Shown in pieces: positions 54,152-63,685 of a stretch of DNA of 64,000 nucleotides (positions within the stretch are counted from its first letter, which is position 1; every line of letters starts with the position of its first letter). The position numbers and the translations under genes were made by a program. This DNA comes from JAICIG01 sp035532215 (GTDB lineage Bacteria > Planctomycetota > Planctomycetia > Pirellulales > JAICIG01). The notes under the pieces were generated by a model, which saw nothing but the letters and a program-made list of their open reading frames with translations, was not told the origin of the DNA and made no database searches. The stretch is taken from contig DATKRK010000301.1 in NCBI GenBank assembly GCA_035532215.1, forward strand, positions 1-64,000, given 5' to 3'.

Positions 54152-54745
54152 ATGCAAATCGTACCGACTGAACTCGAAGGCGTGGTGATCGTCGAGCCAA
54201 AAGTCTTCGCCGACCCACGCGGCCTCTTCTTGGAAACCTGGAACGCCGAGCGCTACGCCGAAGCGGGCCTGCCCGCCGCGATGGTCCAGGATAACTTGTC
54301 CAGCTCCGCGCGGGGCGTGCTGCGCGGCCTGCATTATCAGTCCCCCGAACCGCAAGGAAAGCTTGTCTACGTCCTCGCCGGCGCCGTGCTCGACGTGGCG
54401 GTTGACATTCGCTTCGGCTCGCCGACGTTCGGCCGCTGGACGGGCGTGGAACTATCCGCGGACAACCATCGCCAGCTCTTCGTTCCCGCGGGTTTTGCTC
54501 ACGGTTTCTGTGCGACCAGCGAGCAGGCGCTGGTGGCCTACAAGTGTACGCACCCCTATCGCCCGCAGTACGACCGAGGCGTCGCCTGGAACGACCCCGA
54601 AATCGGCATTCGCTGGCCGACGGGCGCTCCGCTCCTTTCGGAAAAAGACTCCCGGGCGCCGTGGCTTTCGGACATCCCCGCCGAGTTGTTGCCGCGCTGG
54701 ACGCCGGCCGAAACCGCCCGCCTCGGCTGTAAAGAGCAGGCATGA
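54152..54745 (+). CDS. rfbC: dTDP-4-dehydrorhamnose 3,5-epimerase (RmlC)
   Basis: ATG 54152 gives 197 residues, close to the family's usual 180-190; the open frame extends upstream without homology. Motifs are EPKVFADPRGLFLETWN, SARGVLRGLHYQ (about 48-59, with the histidine of the cupin active site), GKLVYVLAGAVLDVAVDIR and VPAGFAHGFCATS. The enzyme epimerises the 4-keto sugar on the way to dTDP-L-rhamnose. RmlA, RmlB and RmlD are not in the window, so they are elsewhere or the product differs. The stop overlaps the FemAB-like start (ATGA). Confidence 0.92.
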   Translation: MQIVPTELEGVVIVEPKVFADPRGLFLETWNAERYAEAGLPAAMVQDNLSSSARGVLRGLHYQSPEPQGKLVYVLAGAVLDVAVDIRFGSPTFGRWTGVELSADNHRQLFVPAGFAHGFCATSEQALVAYKCTHPYRPQYDRGVAWNDPEIGIRWPTGAPLLSEKDSRAPWLSDIPAELLPRWTPAETARLGCKEQA

Positions 54746-55806
54746 TCTTGTCGGCCTCCCAACGCATGGAAATCGAAGTCAGCGACGCCGCGCCCGCGGA
54801 GGACCAGATCCTTCGGCTATGCCGCTTGCCCGAGACTGCCGAGCTGCCGCCCAGCCGATTGCCCGCCTGGCCGGCGGTGTTGCGCGACGGACTGGGCCAT
54901 CAGCCCTATTGGCTCACGGCGCGAGAAAATGGGCGCGTGGCGGGCGTTTTGCCGCTGTCGTTCGTTCACAGCCGGTTGTTCGGCCGCTTTCTCGTCAGCC
55001 TGCCCTATTTGAACTCGGCGGGCGTCGCGGCGACGAACGAGCAGGCTGCTACGATGCTCGTCGATCGGGCGGTGTCGCTGGCCGACGAATTGGACGTCCG
55101 CTACCTGGAACTACGCCAAGAACGGCGAATCGAGCACCCGGCGCTCGGCAGCGAAACCGCGAGCAAGGTCCACATGCGGCTGGCGCTGCCTGACTCGGCC
55201 GATTCGCTTTGGAATCAGCTCAAAGCCAAGGTGCGCAATCAGGTCCGCAAAGGCCGCGAGCCGGGCTTCGCCGTCGCTTGGGGAGGCGCGGAACGGCTCG
55301 ACGAGTTTTACGCCGTTTTCAGCCGCAACATGCGCGACCTGGGCACGCCGGTCTACGGGCGCGGACTGTTTGCGGCGATCGTCAAACATTGCCCAGACGC
55401 GGCGGAGTTTTGCATCGTTTCGCACGACCAAAAGCCGATCGCCGCGGCGTTACTCGTGCATGGCGGCGGCATCACCGAAGTGCCCAGCGCCAGTTCGCTG
55501 CGCGAGTACAATTCGGCCAACGCCAACATGCTGATGTACTGGCATTTGCTAGAGCGGGCCATCGAGCGCGGCCAGAGCGTGTTCGATTTCGGCCGCAGCA
55601 CGGTCGATGGCAACACGTATCGCTTCAAAAAGCAGTGGGGCGCCGAGCCCCATCCCGCCATTTGGCAATATTACGTGCGCCGCGGCGCCGTCGGCGACAT
55701 GCGGCCCGAAAGCGCCCGCTACCAGCGCATGATCCGCCTCTGGCAGCGGCTGCCGGTGTGTGCCACGCGCTGGCTCGGCCCGGTGATCGTGCGCGGGATT
55801 CCGTAG
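54742..55806 (+). CDS. FemAB-family protein of exosortase/PEP-CTERM loci
   Basis: The 354-residue protein has two GNAT-like halves: PYWLTARENGRVAGVLPLSFV with SRLFGRFLVSLPYLNSAG in the first, and ERLDEFYAVFSRNMRDLGTPVY then FDFGRSTVDGNTYRFKKQWGAEP in the second. The latter is diagnostic of the exosortase-associated FemAB group. FemAB folds transfer amino acids from aminoacyl-tRNA in cell-wall synthesis; the substrate in exosortase loci is unknown. It is the last clear gene of the EPS block and is coupled to rfbC by ATGA. Confidence 0.9.
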   Translation: MILSASQRMEIEVSDAAPAEDQILRLCRLPETAELPPSRLPAWPAVLRDGLGHQPYWLTARENGRVAGVLPLSFVHSRLFGRFLVSLPYLNSAGVAATNEQAATMLVDRAVSLADELDVRYLELRQERRIEHPALGSETASKVHMRLALPDSADSLWNQLKAKVRNQVRKGREPGFAVAWGGAERLDEFYAVFSRNMRDLGTPVYGRGLFAAIVKHCPDAAEFCIVSHDQKPIAAALLVHGGGITEVPSASSLREYNSANANMLMYWHLLERAIERGQSVFDFGRSTVDGNTYRFKKQWGAEPHPAIWQYYVRRGAVGDMRPESARYQRMIRLWQRLPVCATRWLGPVIVRGIP

Positions 55807-56372
55807 CAGCGATTGATTCGCTCCTGATCCCGGAAGGGCGGGGCTTCGCGGTTGCACTGGGTACTGGGCCGCCGTCATCTTCGTGGCGCTGATCGCGGCG
55901 GCGTATTACCTGATCAGCCGCCGCGAAGCGGCTCAAGTGCTCGAAGAGGTCGAGCACGACGCGGCACATGCCGGCCCCGCGCAAGCGGAGGCGGGCCTCA
56001 TCGCGATCGCGAACTCTTGACGGGGCCATCGATCGCCTTGGCTTCAAATCGTCTCGCGTCGGCATCTGCGGTTGCGTGATGTCGCCTTTCGAGCGAGTCG
56101 CGCCGTCGGCGCCGCTGACTTTGTCTTACTGAAGCGGCGAGTTGGACTCGCTTCACGGCTCTTCATCCTCTTTCTGCTATGGCGGCTCCTTTTGTCCCGC
56201 GCCCAAGCGAGCAACGGTCGTCCCCGACCCCTTGGACCAGACAGCCGGGTGCAGTTAATCTAAAAGCTCAGGCCCCGGAAGTCGCCGGGTACCCGGCTCA
56301 CTCGGACGGCGAAGGTCCGGCGGCGCCCTCGGGGTCGAGTGCTTTTAGGCGTCACGCGAAGATCGGTCGAGT
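55807..56372. other. 566-bp intergenic region with no firm gene
   Basis: It separates the EPS block from the PHP/VanZ gene. One frame (about 55865-56020, stop TGA) encodes a hydrophobic span AAVIFVALIAAAYYLIS followed by an acidic helix, but lacks a convincing start (first candidate GTG 55883), so it may be a decayed small membrane-protein gene. No terminator-like hairpin with a T run was spotted. Confidence 0.5.
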
Positions 56373-59300
56373 ATGAACTTTCATAAGCGCCTGAACCCCG
56401 CAACGGATCGCAGGGATGCGCCAGGGGACGTCTGCGGGCGTCGTCGCGCGCTGGCGGCGCAGGCCCTTTCGCTCGCGCTCGTGCTGCTGGCCGCGACCGG
56501 TTGCAATCCCCCGCCGAACGCCGGCCCGCGGTTTCTGCGGCAGATTGAGTGGGTCGGTCGCGGCACGTGGCTCAAGGCCGATACGCACGTGCATACGCAG
56601 TTTTCCGACGGGGCCCATACCGTCTCGGAAGTCGCCGCCAAGGCCTCGGAGTTCGGCTGCGATGTGCTGGCGATCACCGACCATGCCGATCGCGAATTGG
56701 GCGCCGGCACGCATGAGTATATCGAGGCCATCGCCGCGGCCCGCCGCGAGTTTACCGAACTGACGATTCTGGCCGGCATCGAGTGGAACATCCCGCCTTG
56801 GGGCGGCGACGAACACGCCGTGGTGCTGTTGCCGCCCGGCGATCGCGAAGGGCAATTGCTGGCCGAGTTCAAGGCGCGGTTCGACGACCTGGGGCGCGAG
56901 GAACACGACCCTGCGCTGGCCGACGAAGGGCTCGAATGGCTGGCTGGTCAGGCGGCGGAGGGCGTCGGCCCCGTAGCGATTTACGAGCACCCCGGCCGCA
57001 AGCGACCGCGCGCCGGGCAGGTCCTCGGCGAATTGCGGCGTTGGCGGGCCGTGAACGACGTGATGGTCGGCTTTTCCGGTGCACCGGGGCATCAGGCCAT
57101 GCAGCCCTTGGGCGCGTATCGCGGGACGCTCAAGCCGGTCGATCGCTGGGACCCGGCGGCGGCCAGCGTAGGCGACGCCTGGGACCGCTTGCTCCAGCAG
57201 GGCATCGATGTCTGGGCCGCGTATGCGCCGTCTGATTTTCACGACGACCGCGGCGACGGCTTGGGCGATTATTGGCCGGGCGAGTTTTCCGAGACTTGGC
57301 TTTACGCCCCCGAGCGCTCGGCGGCCGGCGCCCTGCAAGCGCTGCGGGCCGGAACGTTCTTCGGCGTACACGGCCACATCGCCCGCGACGTGGAGTTGCG
57401 CGTTGAAGCCACCGGCTTGCCTCGCGCCGCGGTTGCAGGCGAAGCGATCGAAGCGGCGCCGGGAACCGAGTTGACCGTCGAACTATCAATGCTGACCGCC
57501 GACGTCGATTGGCAGGGCCGGCCCAGCCGCATCGACGAGATCGAGCTGATCGGCATCACGCCGAGCGGCGCGAAAACGCTGGCCAGTTGCCCGCCTGACG
57601 CTGGCGGCCGTACGCGATTGATAACCATCGATACGCCAGCCGACGGAATCGTACTCAGAGCCCGCGGCCGGCGGATCGTCGAAGACGGCCCCGATTTGAT
57701 GTTCTATACCAACCCAATCCGCGTGACGACGACCGCAGGCTCGAATCGGCGTCTCGATCGATTCGCCGCTTCCGGCGTCAATCGATTCGCGGCGAGCGCC
57801 GCCGCCCGGCCAGCGCCGCAGGGCGATTCGCCGTCGGCGCGCAGCGCCAATCGGTCGCTGTTGCAGTTCTTGTTTCGACCGGTGGCGCTAGTCAACGTGG
57901 GCGGCTTAGCGATCGGCGGCGCAGTGCTGCTCTTGTTGGGAGGGACGCGGCGCAGCGCGCGCGGCGCTCCCGCGAATCGCCCGGCTTCGGGCGCAATCGA
58001 TTCCGGCGCGCCAGCTCCTGCGCGGACGACGGTCGCCGCCCCGCGACCCGGCCACTTCTTCTTCGCCTGGCTGGGCTTCGCGGCGTTCGCGGTTTACGGA
58101 TCGTGGGTGCCGCTCAATTTTCGGCCCTTGCCGTGGGCGGAAGCCGTGACTCGCTTTCGAGCGATACCTTTCTTGCACCTGTCGATCGGATCCCGCGCCG
58201 ACTGGGTTGCGAATATTCTACTGTTCGTGCCGATCGGCTTTTGCGGCTTGGGCGCGTGCGTCTGCGATCGCCGCGGTCGGCTGTTGAAAATGGGCGCGAC
58301 CCTGGCCGTGATTGGCCTTTGCGTGGCGCTGAGCGTATCCGTCGAATTCAGCCAGCTCTGGTTTCCCGGGCGAACGGTCTCGCAGAACGATATCGTGGCG
58401 GAAACGATGGGCGGCACGGCCGGAGCCGCGTTATGGCTGTTCGTCGGCGAGCGGTTAACCGCCTGGCTTCGCTCGTTCGCCGTCCGCAAGGACAGCGGGC
58501 GGCAGTTTGATTGGCTGCTGCAAGCGTATCTGCTGGGGCTCGTTCTGTATTCGTTGTTCCCCCTTGACCTGACGATCAGTCCGGCCGAACTCTGGCATAA
58601 ATACCGCGAGGGCAAGTTCCGCCTGCTTCCGTTCGCCGACGTGCAGTTTACCGTCGAAGGCTGCTTCGCGCTGGCCAGCGACGTCCTGCTGTTCCTGCCG
58701 GTCGGCATGCTGGCCCCGACCGCCTTTCGCAGTCCTGACCGCCCGGTCCGTTCGCTCTTCCGAAGCCTTATCGCCGGCTTGGCAGTGGCGGGGGGGATTG
58801 AACTCGCCCAGACGTTCGTCTATAGCCGTTACGTCGACGTGACGGAGTTGATTACAGCCGCAATCGGCATCGCAGCGGGCGCCGCCTGGCGGCGAAGACG
58901 GCTCGCGCGGCCGGGCGATTCGCCGTTGTCCCGGACGAGCCGAAGGTGGTTGTGCGCCGTGCATCTGCTGGCATTTGTCGCCTATGCGGCGTTTTTGGCC
59001 GCGTTTTTCGTGCTGCCGTTCGATTTCATCGAAGATGCCGCGCGAATTGAGCCCCGCTGGCAGAATTTCTTCGGCGTCCCGTTGAGTAGTTTATATTTCA
59101 GCACGGAATACAACGCCCTGACACAAGTCTTGCGCAAAGGGCTGCTGTTTGCGCCGCTGGGTTATCTCGCCGTTCGCATCACCGCCTTGGGGCGCCTGGG
59201 CGGCTGGGCGCGGATGGCGGCGCTGGCGTTGTGTTTGGGCGCGGCTTTCGCTTTGGCGTTTGGCATCGAGTACGCCCAGATCTGGCGCGACGACACGACG

Positions 59301-60173
59301 GCCAACTTTACGGACGTGCTGCTTTGCACCTTCGGCGCCGCCGCGGCGCTGGCCTTGACGCTGCGCGTCGAAAACGCGTCGCAGCACGCCCCTAGGCGGT
59401 CTTCGTCGACCGCGCCCGAGCCAGCAGCGACGAATCGCGGGCTGGCCCGGCTCCCCCTTGCCAGCGCCGGCTGGATACTAATGGCAGGGGGCGTGCTGCT
59501 GGTCGGCTCCGGGCTGAGCGCCGCGTGGGGCGGCGCCAATTGGCAAGGAGTTGGCCGCCCTGCGAGCGAGGCGGATACGGCGTCCCCTGGATCGTATACT
59601 TCGCCCTCGTCCGATCCGAACCTGGTCTTCACGCGTCTGCCCGCCGAACCTCATCGCGCGCCGGAACTGACGGCGATTGAATTGCCGACGTTTGCGGGAG
59701 CCTATGCGATCTGGGGCGCCAGCGGGCGCGACGATCGCGGGCATATCTGGCTGGGCGTCAGCGCGGCGGGCGTGGAGCAGCCTTCGGCCCATCTCATGGA
59801 ACTGGATCCTGACAGCGGCGCCGTGTTCGATCGCGGCGACGCGCTGGACCAACTGCGCCGGGCCGGCCTGCTGCGGCCGGGCGAGGGGCAGATGAAAATC
59901 CATTCCAAGATCGTCCAGGCAGCCGATGGCACGCTCTATTTCGCCTCGATGGACGAACAGGGGGAAAGCGACTCGGCCCGACGTCTGCCACGCTGGGGTT
60001 CGCACTGCTGGCGGCTGCGCCCCGGCGACGAAACTTGGGAGCACCTGTTCGCGGCGCCCGAGGGCCTGATCGCCGTCGCCGAAGCAGGAACGCAGGTCTA
60101 CGCCTTGGGATATTTCGACCATGTGCTCTATCAAACCAGATCCGGGTTCGTCGTCGATTGGGCGATGACCTGA
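56373..60173 (+). CDS. PHP-domain phosphoesterase fused to three VanZ-like domains and a partial beta-propeller
   Basis: The 1,266-residue product begins with a lipoprotein-like signal (hydrophobic core then AATGC, Cys44). A PHP domain of the CehA/McbA type follows (about 65-430), with metal ligands in ADTHVHTQFSDG, ITDHADRE and SDFHDDRGDG. Three VanZ-like membrane modules come next (about 570-710, 715-850, 875-1000), each with an N-x(2)-LF-P-G or D-x-LLF-PVG type helix pair. The tail (from about 1100, TFAGAYAIWGASGRDDRGHIWLGVS) looks like the first blades of a propeller. The final 11 residues run antisense through the next pseudogene, so the protein is probably truncated at about 60131. Function is unknown; an envelope phosphoesterase role is inference. 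Confidence 0.8.
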   Translation: MNFHKRLNPATDRRDAPGDVCGRRRALAAQALSLALVLLAATGCNPPPNAGPRFLRQIEWVGRGTWLKADTHVHTQFSDGAHTVSEVAAKASEFGCDVLAITDHADRELGAGTHEYIEAIAAARREFTELTILAGIEWNIPPWGGDEHAVVLLPPGDREGQLLAEFKARFDDLGREEHDPALADEGLEWLAGQAAEGVGPVAIYEHPGRKRPRAGQVLGELRRWRAVNDVMVGFSGAPGHQAMQPLGAYRGTLKPVDRWDPAAASVGDAWDRLLQQGIDVWAAYAPSDFHDDRGDGLGDYWPGEFSETWLYAPERSAAGALQALRAGTFFGVHGHIARDVELRVEATGLPRAAVAGEAIEAAPGTELTVELSMLTADVDWQGRPSRIDEIELIGITPSGAKTLASCPPDAGGRTRLITIDTPADGIVLRARGRRIVEDGPDLMFYTNPIRVTTTAGSNRRLDRFAASGVNRFAASAAARPAPQGDSPSARSANRSLLQFLFRPVALVNVGGLAIGGAVLLLLGGTRRSARGAPANRPASGAIDSGAPAPARTTVAAPRPGHFFFAWLGFAAFAVYGSWVPLNFRPLPWAEAVTRFRAIPFLHLSIGSRADWVANILLFVPIGFCGLGACVCDRRGRLLKMGATLAVIGLCVALSVSVEFSQLWFPGRTVSQNDIVAETMGGTAGAALWLFVGERLTAWLRSFAVRKDSGRQFDWLLQAYLLGLVLYSLFPLDLTISPAELWHKYREGKFRLLPFADVQFTVEGCFALASDVLLFLPVGMLAPTAFRSPDRPVRSLFRSLIAGLAVAGGIELAQTFVYSRYVDVTELITAAIGIAAGAAWRRRRLARPGDSPLSRTSRRWLCAVHLLAFVAYAAFLAAFFVLPFDFIEDAARIEPRWQNFFGVPLSSLYFSTEYNALTQVLRKGLLFAPLGYLAVRITALGRLGGWARMAALALCLGAAFALAFGIEYAQIWRDDTTANFTDVLLCTFGAAAALALTLRVENASQHAPRRSSSTAPEPAATNRGLARLPLASAGWILMAGGVLLVGSGLSAAWGGANWQGVGRPASEADTASPGSYTSPSSDPNLVFTRLPAEPHRAPELTAIELPTFAGAYAIWGASGRDDRGHIWLGVSAAGVEQPSAHLMELDPDSGAVFDRGDALDQLRRAGLLRPGEGQMKIHSKIVQAADGTLYFASMDEQGESDSARRLPRWGSHCWRLRPGDETWEHLFAAPEGLIAVAEAGTQVYALGYFDHVLYQTRSGFVVDWAMT

Positions 60174-62092
60174 ATCGGATAGGTCCCGCCTTGCGTGCCA
60201 GACGCCGGAGTGACGGTCACTTTTCCAGTATGGTCGATCGTCACTGTCCAACCCGGCGGCGCGTTGGCCGTCAGGTTGTATGTGTCGGCGAAACTGGTTT
60301 GGACGTTGGCGTCGAACGAGACCGGCGTATTCTGGTCCGTCGAAAGCGCAGCGGGGCTTGGCGCCACCGTCAGCAAGTTGGCCACATTGCCGTTGAGCGT
60401 CACGGCGTCCGTGCCATCGCCATTGGCCGAAACATCGATCGTGCCGTCATAGCCGGTCAACGTCGTTTCGTTAGCGGTGTCGAGGGGCGCTCCGCCCACG
60501 CTCAAATTGCCGGTCCCCGGCCCAAGCTGAACCGTGCCGCCGCTGGCCGTAATCGAAACTGAGCCGGCGAAATTGGGCGACGTCGTCAGTCCGCTGCCCG
60601 AGAGCGAGGCCGAATTGGTTGCGATCGTATACGTGCCCGCGGGCAGCGGTTGGCCGTTGAGCGTCAGCGCTCCGTCGGGTACGGTCAGCGATATCGATAG
60701 GTTTCCAGTGGCGGTCGCGGAATAACTTTCCCAATTGCCGCTGGCGCCGACGTTAGATTCGGCCGGACCGTAGAACGACAAGCTGCCGCTGCCATTGATC
60801 GCGTACGAGCCGTTTCCAACTATCAATACGGCAGAGGCTGCCGTGGTCGAAACTGCAACTTCGCCTGTACCTAGATTTGCGCCCCCCAGGGCCCGCCAAC
60901 GCGGCAGCAGACGCGTGGAGCGAGGATGCAAGAAAACCGGCGGCTACGTCGCTCGCCCAGGATGCTGTGATTTGGCCCGCAGCCACTGCGCGAGGCGCTG
61001 ACAGGGCGCCGCGGACTTGGCCGGCCGCCTGAGTCGGACTGAGTCCAGTTTTCCTACCGGCCGAATTCGGAGGCGTATTCGGAAAGGGAACGTTCAGACC
61101 TGTTGTCATCGTCGCCAATGGCGGGTCGATAGGCAACCGCGGAGCAACAAACGCGTCGAAGCCGGCATTCAGGACTGTGGAGATGATGCCGGCGATTAAA
61201 ATCTCCTCGATAAAGAATCCGACCAGAGCCCCAAACAAGAGACCCTCCACGATGCCTTTGGCAATGTCTACGTTTGTCGGCCCTCCCTTGGCGGCGGTGG
61301 ATAGTTGAGTGAAGACAACGCCCGTGCCGTAGATGGCGACATAGAGCGCAATGCCTTGATATTCGCCGCTCTGGCTCTCGGCAATTGTTTCCCCAGTGAC
61401 GGGATTGAAGTCGAACCAAGCGACCGTGGGCGTCCCGTCGACCTGAACCGACTTTGTCGGGACGACCACGGTCAGACCGCTCTGGATCGCTGCCGTGATT
61501 CGGGCGGTGGCGTCGGGCGTGCTGGCCAACAGCGCGGGAGCGATCGCCGTCGAGCGCAGCGTGGCGGGCGCGGTCGTCCAAAAACCATGCCTGCGTCGAG
61601 CGTGCCGTAGGCCGCAGCCCCCGTGTCGAGCGTCGTGGGAATTGGATCGGCGAGGGACACCGTGAGCGTCACGCTCGCGCGATCGTATGGCTGGATCGTC
61701 CCCAAGCTCCAGGCCAACTGCTGGCCGTTCTGGTCGGGCAGTTGCGACGCGCTGGAAAATGTCACGCGCGAAGCGAGCGTATCCGTCAAGAGTACGCCCG
61801 TAATTGGATTCGCCGCCTGGTTGTAGACCGTGAGCGTGAGCGTCTTCTGGTGATTCTGCACGTCGGGGACGTCATAGGCCGAAAGGGTGCGGCCGACGAC
61901 GATCGTCGGCGGGGCGGCGCCGCCGATATCGAGCATCAGCCGCGGTTCCAGCGGTTGAAACAGGGAAGTTCGCATCTCGAGCGAGCCGAAAAGCGCTTCG
62001 CGTCGCCTTCGCCTTGCCGCCGGCGATCCGCTCCCGAAACGCCCCCACGCATTACGTCGCCCCCGGAATCTTCTCATGAAGCGCCATGACAT
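60131..62092 (-). pseudogene. LEPR-motif surface protein with Ig-like repeats, frameshifted and 3'-truncated
   Basis: The start is placed at ATG 62092 (MSWRFMRRF...), followed by the planctomycete motif FQPLEPRLMLD. The protein reads in three frames: LEPR and DUF11-like repeat region (62092 to about 61580), an internal region with ATARITAAIQSGLTVVVP and a hydrophobic FGALVGFFIEEILIAGIIS (to about 60885), and Ig-like/cadherin-like strands ending GGTYPIQVIAQSTTNPD at 60131. Frame changes coincide with an A5 run (61580-61584) and a C6 run (60882-60887). Similar planctomycete proteins are longer at the C-terminus, so the gene is also cut at the junction with the 56373 gene. Confidence 0.7.
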
Positions 62093-62391
62093 CGTTCTCC
62101 GTACAGGCTCTCGCAGCCGATGACCGTAACCGCAAACAGATGCACCCCACATTCGTCCTCTGTCAAATTGACGCGAAACCAAGCCATCCATGACCTCCCT
62201 GCCAACGCCTCGCCATCCTCCTCGACGGCGACAGAATAGCCTTGTACAACAAATTGAAAAGCAGCGGAACACTTCATTCATCGCCGCGAGGGGTATAAAG
62301 TCGCCTGCACATGATGCTCGAATGGCGTTCGCGGAGGGCCGGCGGCGCATTCAAGCGCGGCGAGCGCGGCCGCCGCGTCCAAGCCGGGCGC

Positions 62392-62741
62392 ATGACCTCC
62401 GCCGAATCTCTTGAAGCGGCCCCCGAGGATCGCGCGCTGGCGGTCGAGTGCGAACCGCTGTCTAGCGCGTGGGACTATTGCGGCGGGATGAGAGCCGCCG
62501 CCAGGCGAACGTCGCGACGCGGCAGACGCCGCTGGGCATCAAGTCGCCTTTTTTTCGCTTGGCTGCGGATGGCGGTTTCCGCTTCGCCGGGCAGAGAACG
62601 CTTTGGATCGACTCGCCGCGCACGTGGCTGCGTCGGCGCGGGCCTGGTTCGGATCGTCAGCCGGAAAGGCTCCCTGCGCAATTCGAAGGCGCCGGCCGCG
62701 AGCCGCCGGGTCGCCCGCCCGGCGGCTCGATGGTTCAATGA
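62392..62741 (+). pseudogene. Possible short frameshifted gene of unknown function
   Basis: A frame from ATG 62392 (MTSAESLEAAPEDRALAVEC, then PLSSAWDYCGG) loses sense near 62490. A protein-like continuation (TRQTPLGIKSPFFRLAADGG, WIDSPRTWLRRRG) lies in another frame to 62741. Joined they would give about 115 residues. I do not recognise the family; the antisense frames here look less protein-like. Confidence 0.3.
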
Positions 62742-62955
62742 CACCAAGTTGCCAAAGAGCGACGCATCCGAAGTTAGGCTCGGGGATATCGAAGCCGCTG
62801 GGAGCGGCAGGCCCTCCGCCCGCCGCCCCGAGCCGAGACCGGCGACGGCGGCCCCCGCGCGGGCTCCGTGCGCAGGATGCGCCTTGGCCCGTGGCACATC
62901 CGCCCCAGGCGATCGCGTGCTGCACGACGCAGGACATGCGCCGCGACGAGGCCGA

Positions 62956-63276
62956 CTAGGCCAGCTTTTCGCCGAGTCTGGCGAGATTGCCGAACGCGGA
63001 GGCCGCCGACTTGAGCAGCTTGAGCCTTTCGCCCGGATCGGCGATTTCCAACGCTGCCGGCCTTGCGGCGTTCACGACGAGGCCGCTCAGCTCCAGCGAT
63101 TCGGCGCCAGCCGCGCTCAACAGCGCCTGCTTCGGATCGGGTTTTTCCAACGCACTTGCCGACAACTCCTGCAGGCGTTGGGCCTTGCGCGTCTGCAGGT
63201 CTGGCCGCGTCTCGGCCGGCGTCGATTCCGCCGTAGCGGCGGATTCGGCATTTCTGTTCGGAGCGATGTCCGACAT
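62956..63276 (-). CDS. Small alanine/leucine-rich protein of unknown function
   Basis: ATG 63276 is preceded by a strong AGGAGGT site about eight bases upstream, which fixes the start. The 106-residue product (MSDIAPNRNAESAATAEST... start) is rich in Ala, Leu, Glu and Lys, likely helical, with no signal peptide or known motif. It is the third of three minus-strand genes (63678, 63685 frame, this one). Family unknown. Confidence 0.65.
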   Translation of the reverse strand: MSDIAPNRNAESAATAESTPAETRPDLQTRKAQRLQELSASALEKPDPKQALLSAAGAESLELSGLVVNAARPAALEIADPGERLKLLKSAASAFGNLARLGEKLA

Positions 63277-63289
63277 AACTATTACCTCC

Positions 63290-63685
63290 TGTAATGGAAA
63301 GTAGAGAAACAGAGACATTCAATAACTTCGCCGAACATGGGGCTCCTCCTCTGCTCGACGGCTTTGAGCGGCGTCGGCGGCGCAGGCGCAGGCCGTGCAA
63401 ATACAGCCCTTGCTCCGCCAACACGGCCCCCAAGCGTTCCGGGAGCTGGCGAAAAAAGATTTTGACCAGCGCCAGCACGGCTCGCAGTCGACGGACCGCG
63501 CGACGATCGCCTTGCAGCTCCGTCAACTCGCGAGCCAGCCGGGCGGCCGCGTCCGGGCAAGTGAGGATCCGCCGCTCGAGGCTCGATGGCGCCGGCGGGA
63601 ACTGTCCCGGCGGCGATTGCTCCCCGCTCGCCTCGTCCCACAGCCGCTCGTAGATTCTGCGAGAACTTGCGGTGGCGTCAGGCAT
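63290..63685 (-). CDS. Protein of unknown function (3' end uncertain)
   Basis: The frame starts at ATG 63685, overlapping the upstream gene's stop by 8 bp, and its first 115 codons look like a helical protein (IYERLWDEASGE, ELTELQGDRRAVRRLRAVLALVKIFFRQLPERL). The open frame actually continues to 62774, but that would swallow the well-started gene at 62956-63276, so the true end is probably near 63290 with a frame change I cannot locate. Coordinates of the end are therefore approximate. Confidence 0.4.

Noticed and set aside
60753..61529. Separate 258-residue minus-strand gene
   Set aside because: It is the middle segment of the frameshifted LEPR-motif protein; its ends have no independent start signal or family boundary.
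62311..63294. 327-residue + strand frame
   Set aside because: Arginine-rich after about 62490 and antisense to the gene at 62956-63276, which has a strong ribosome binding site.
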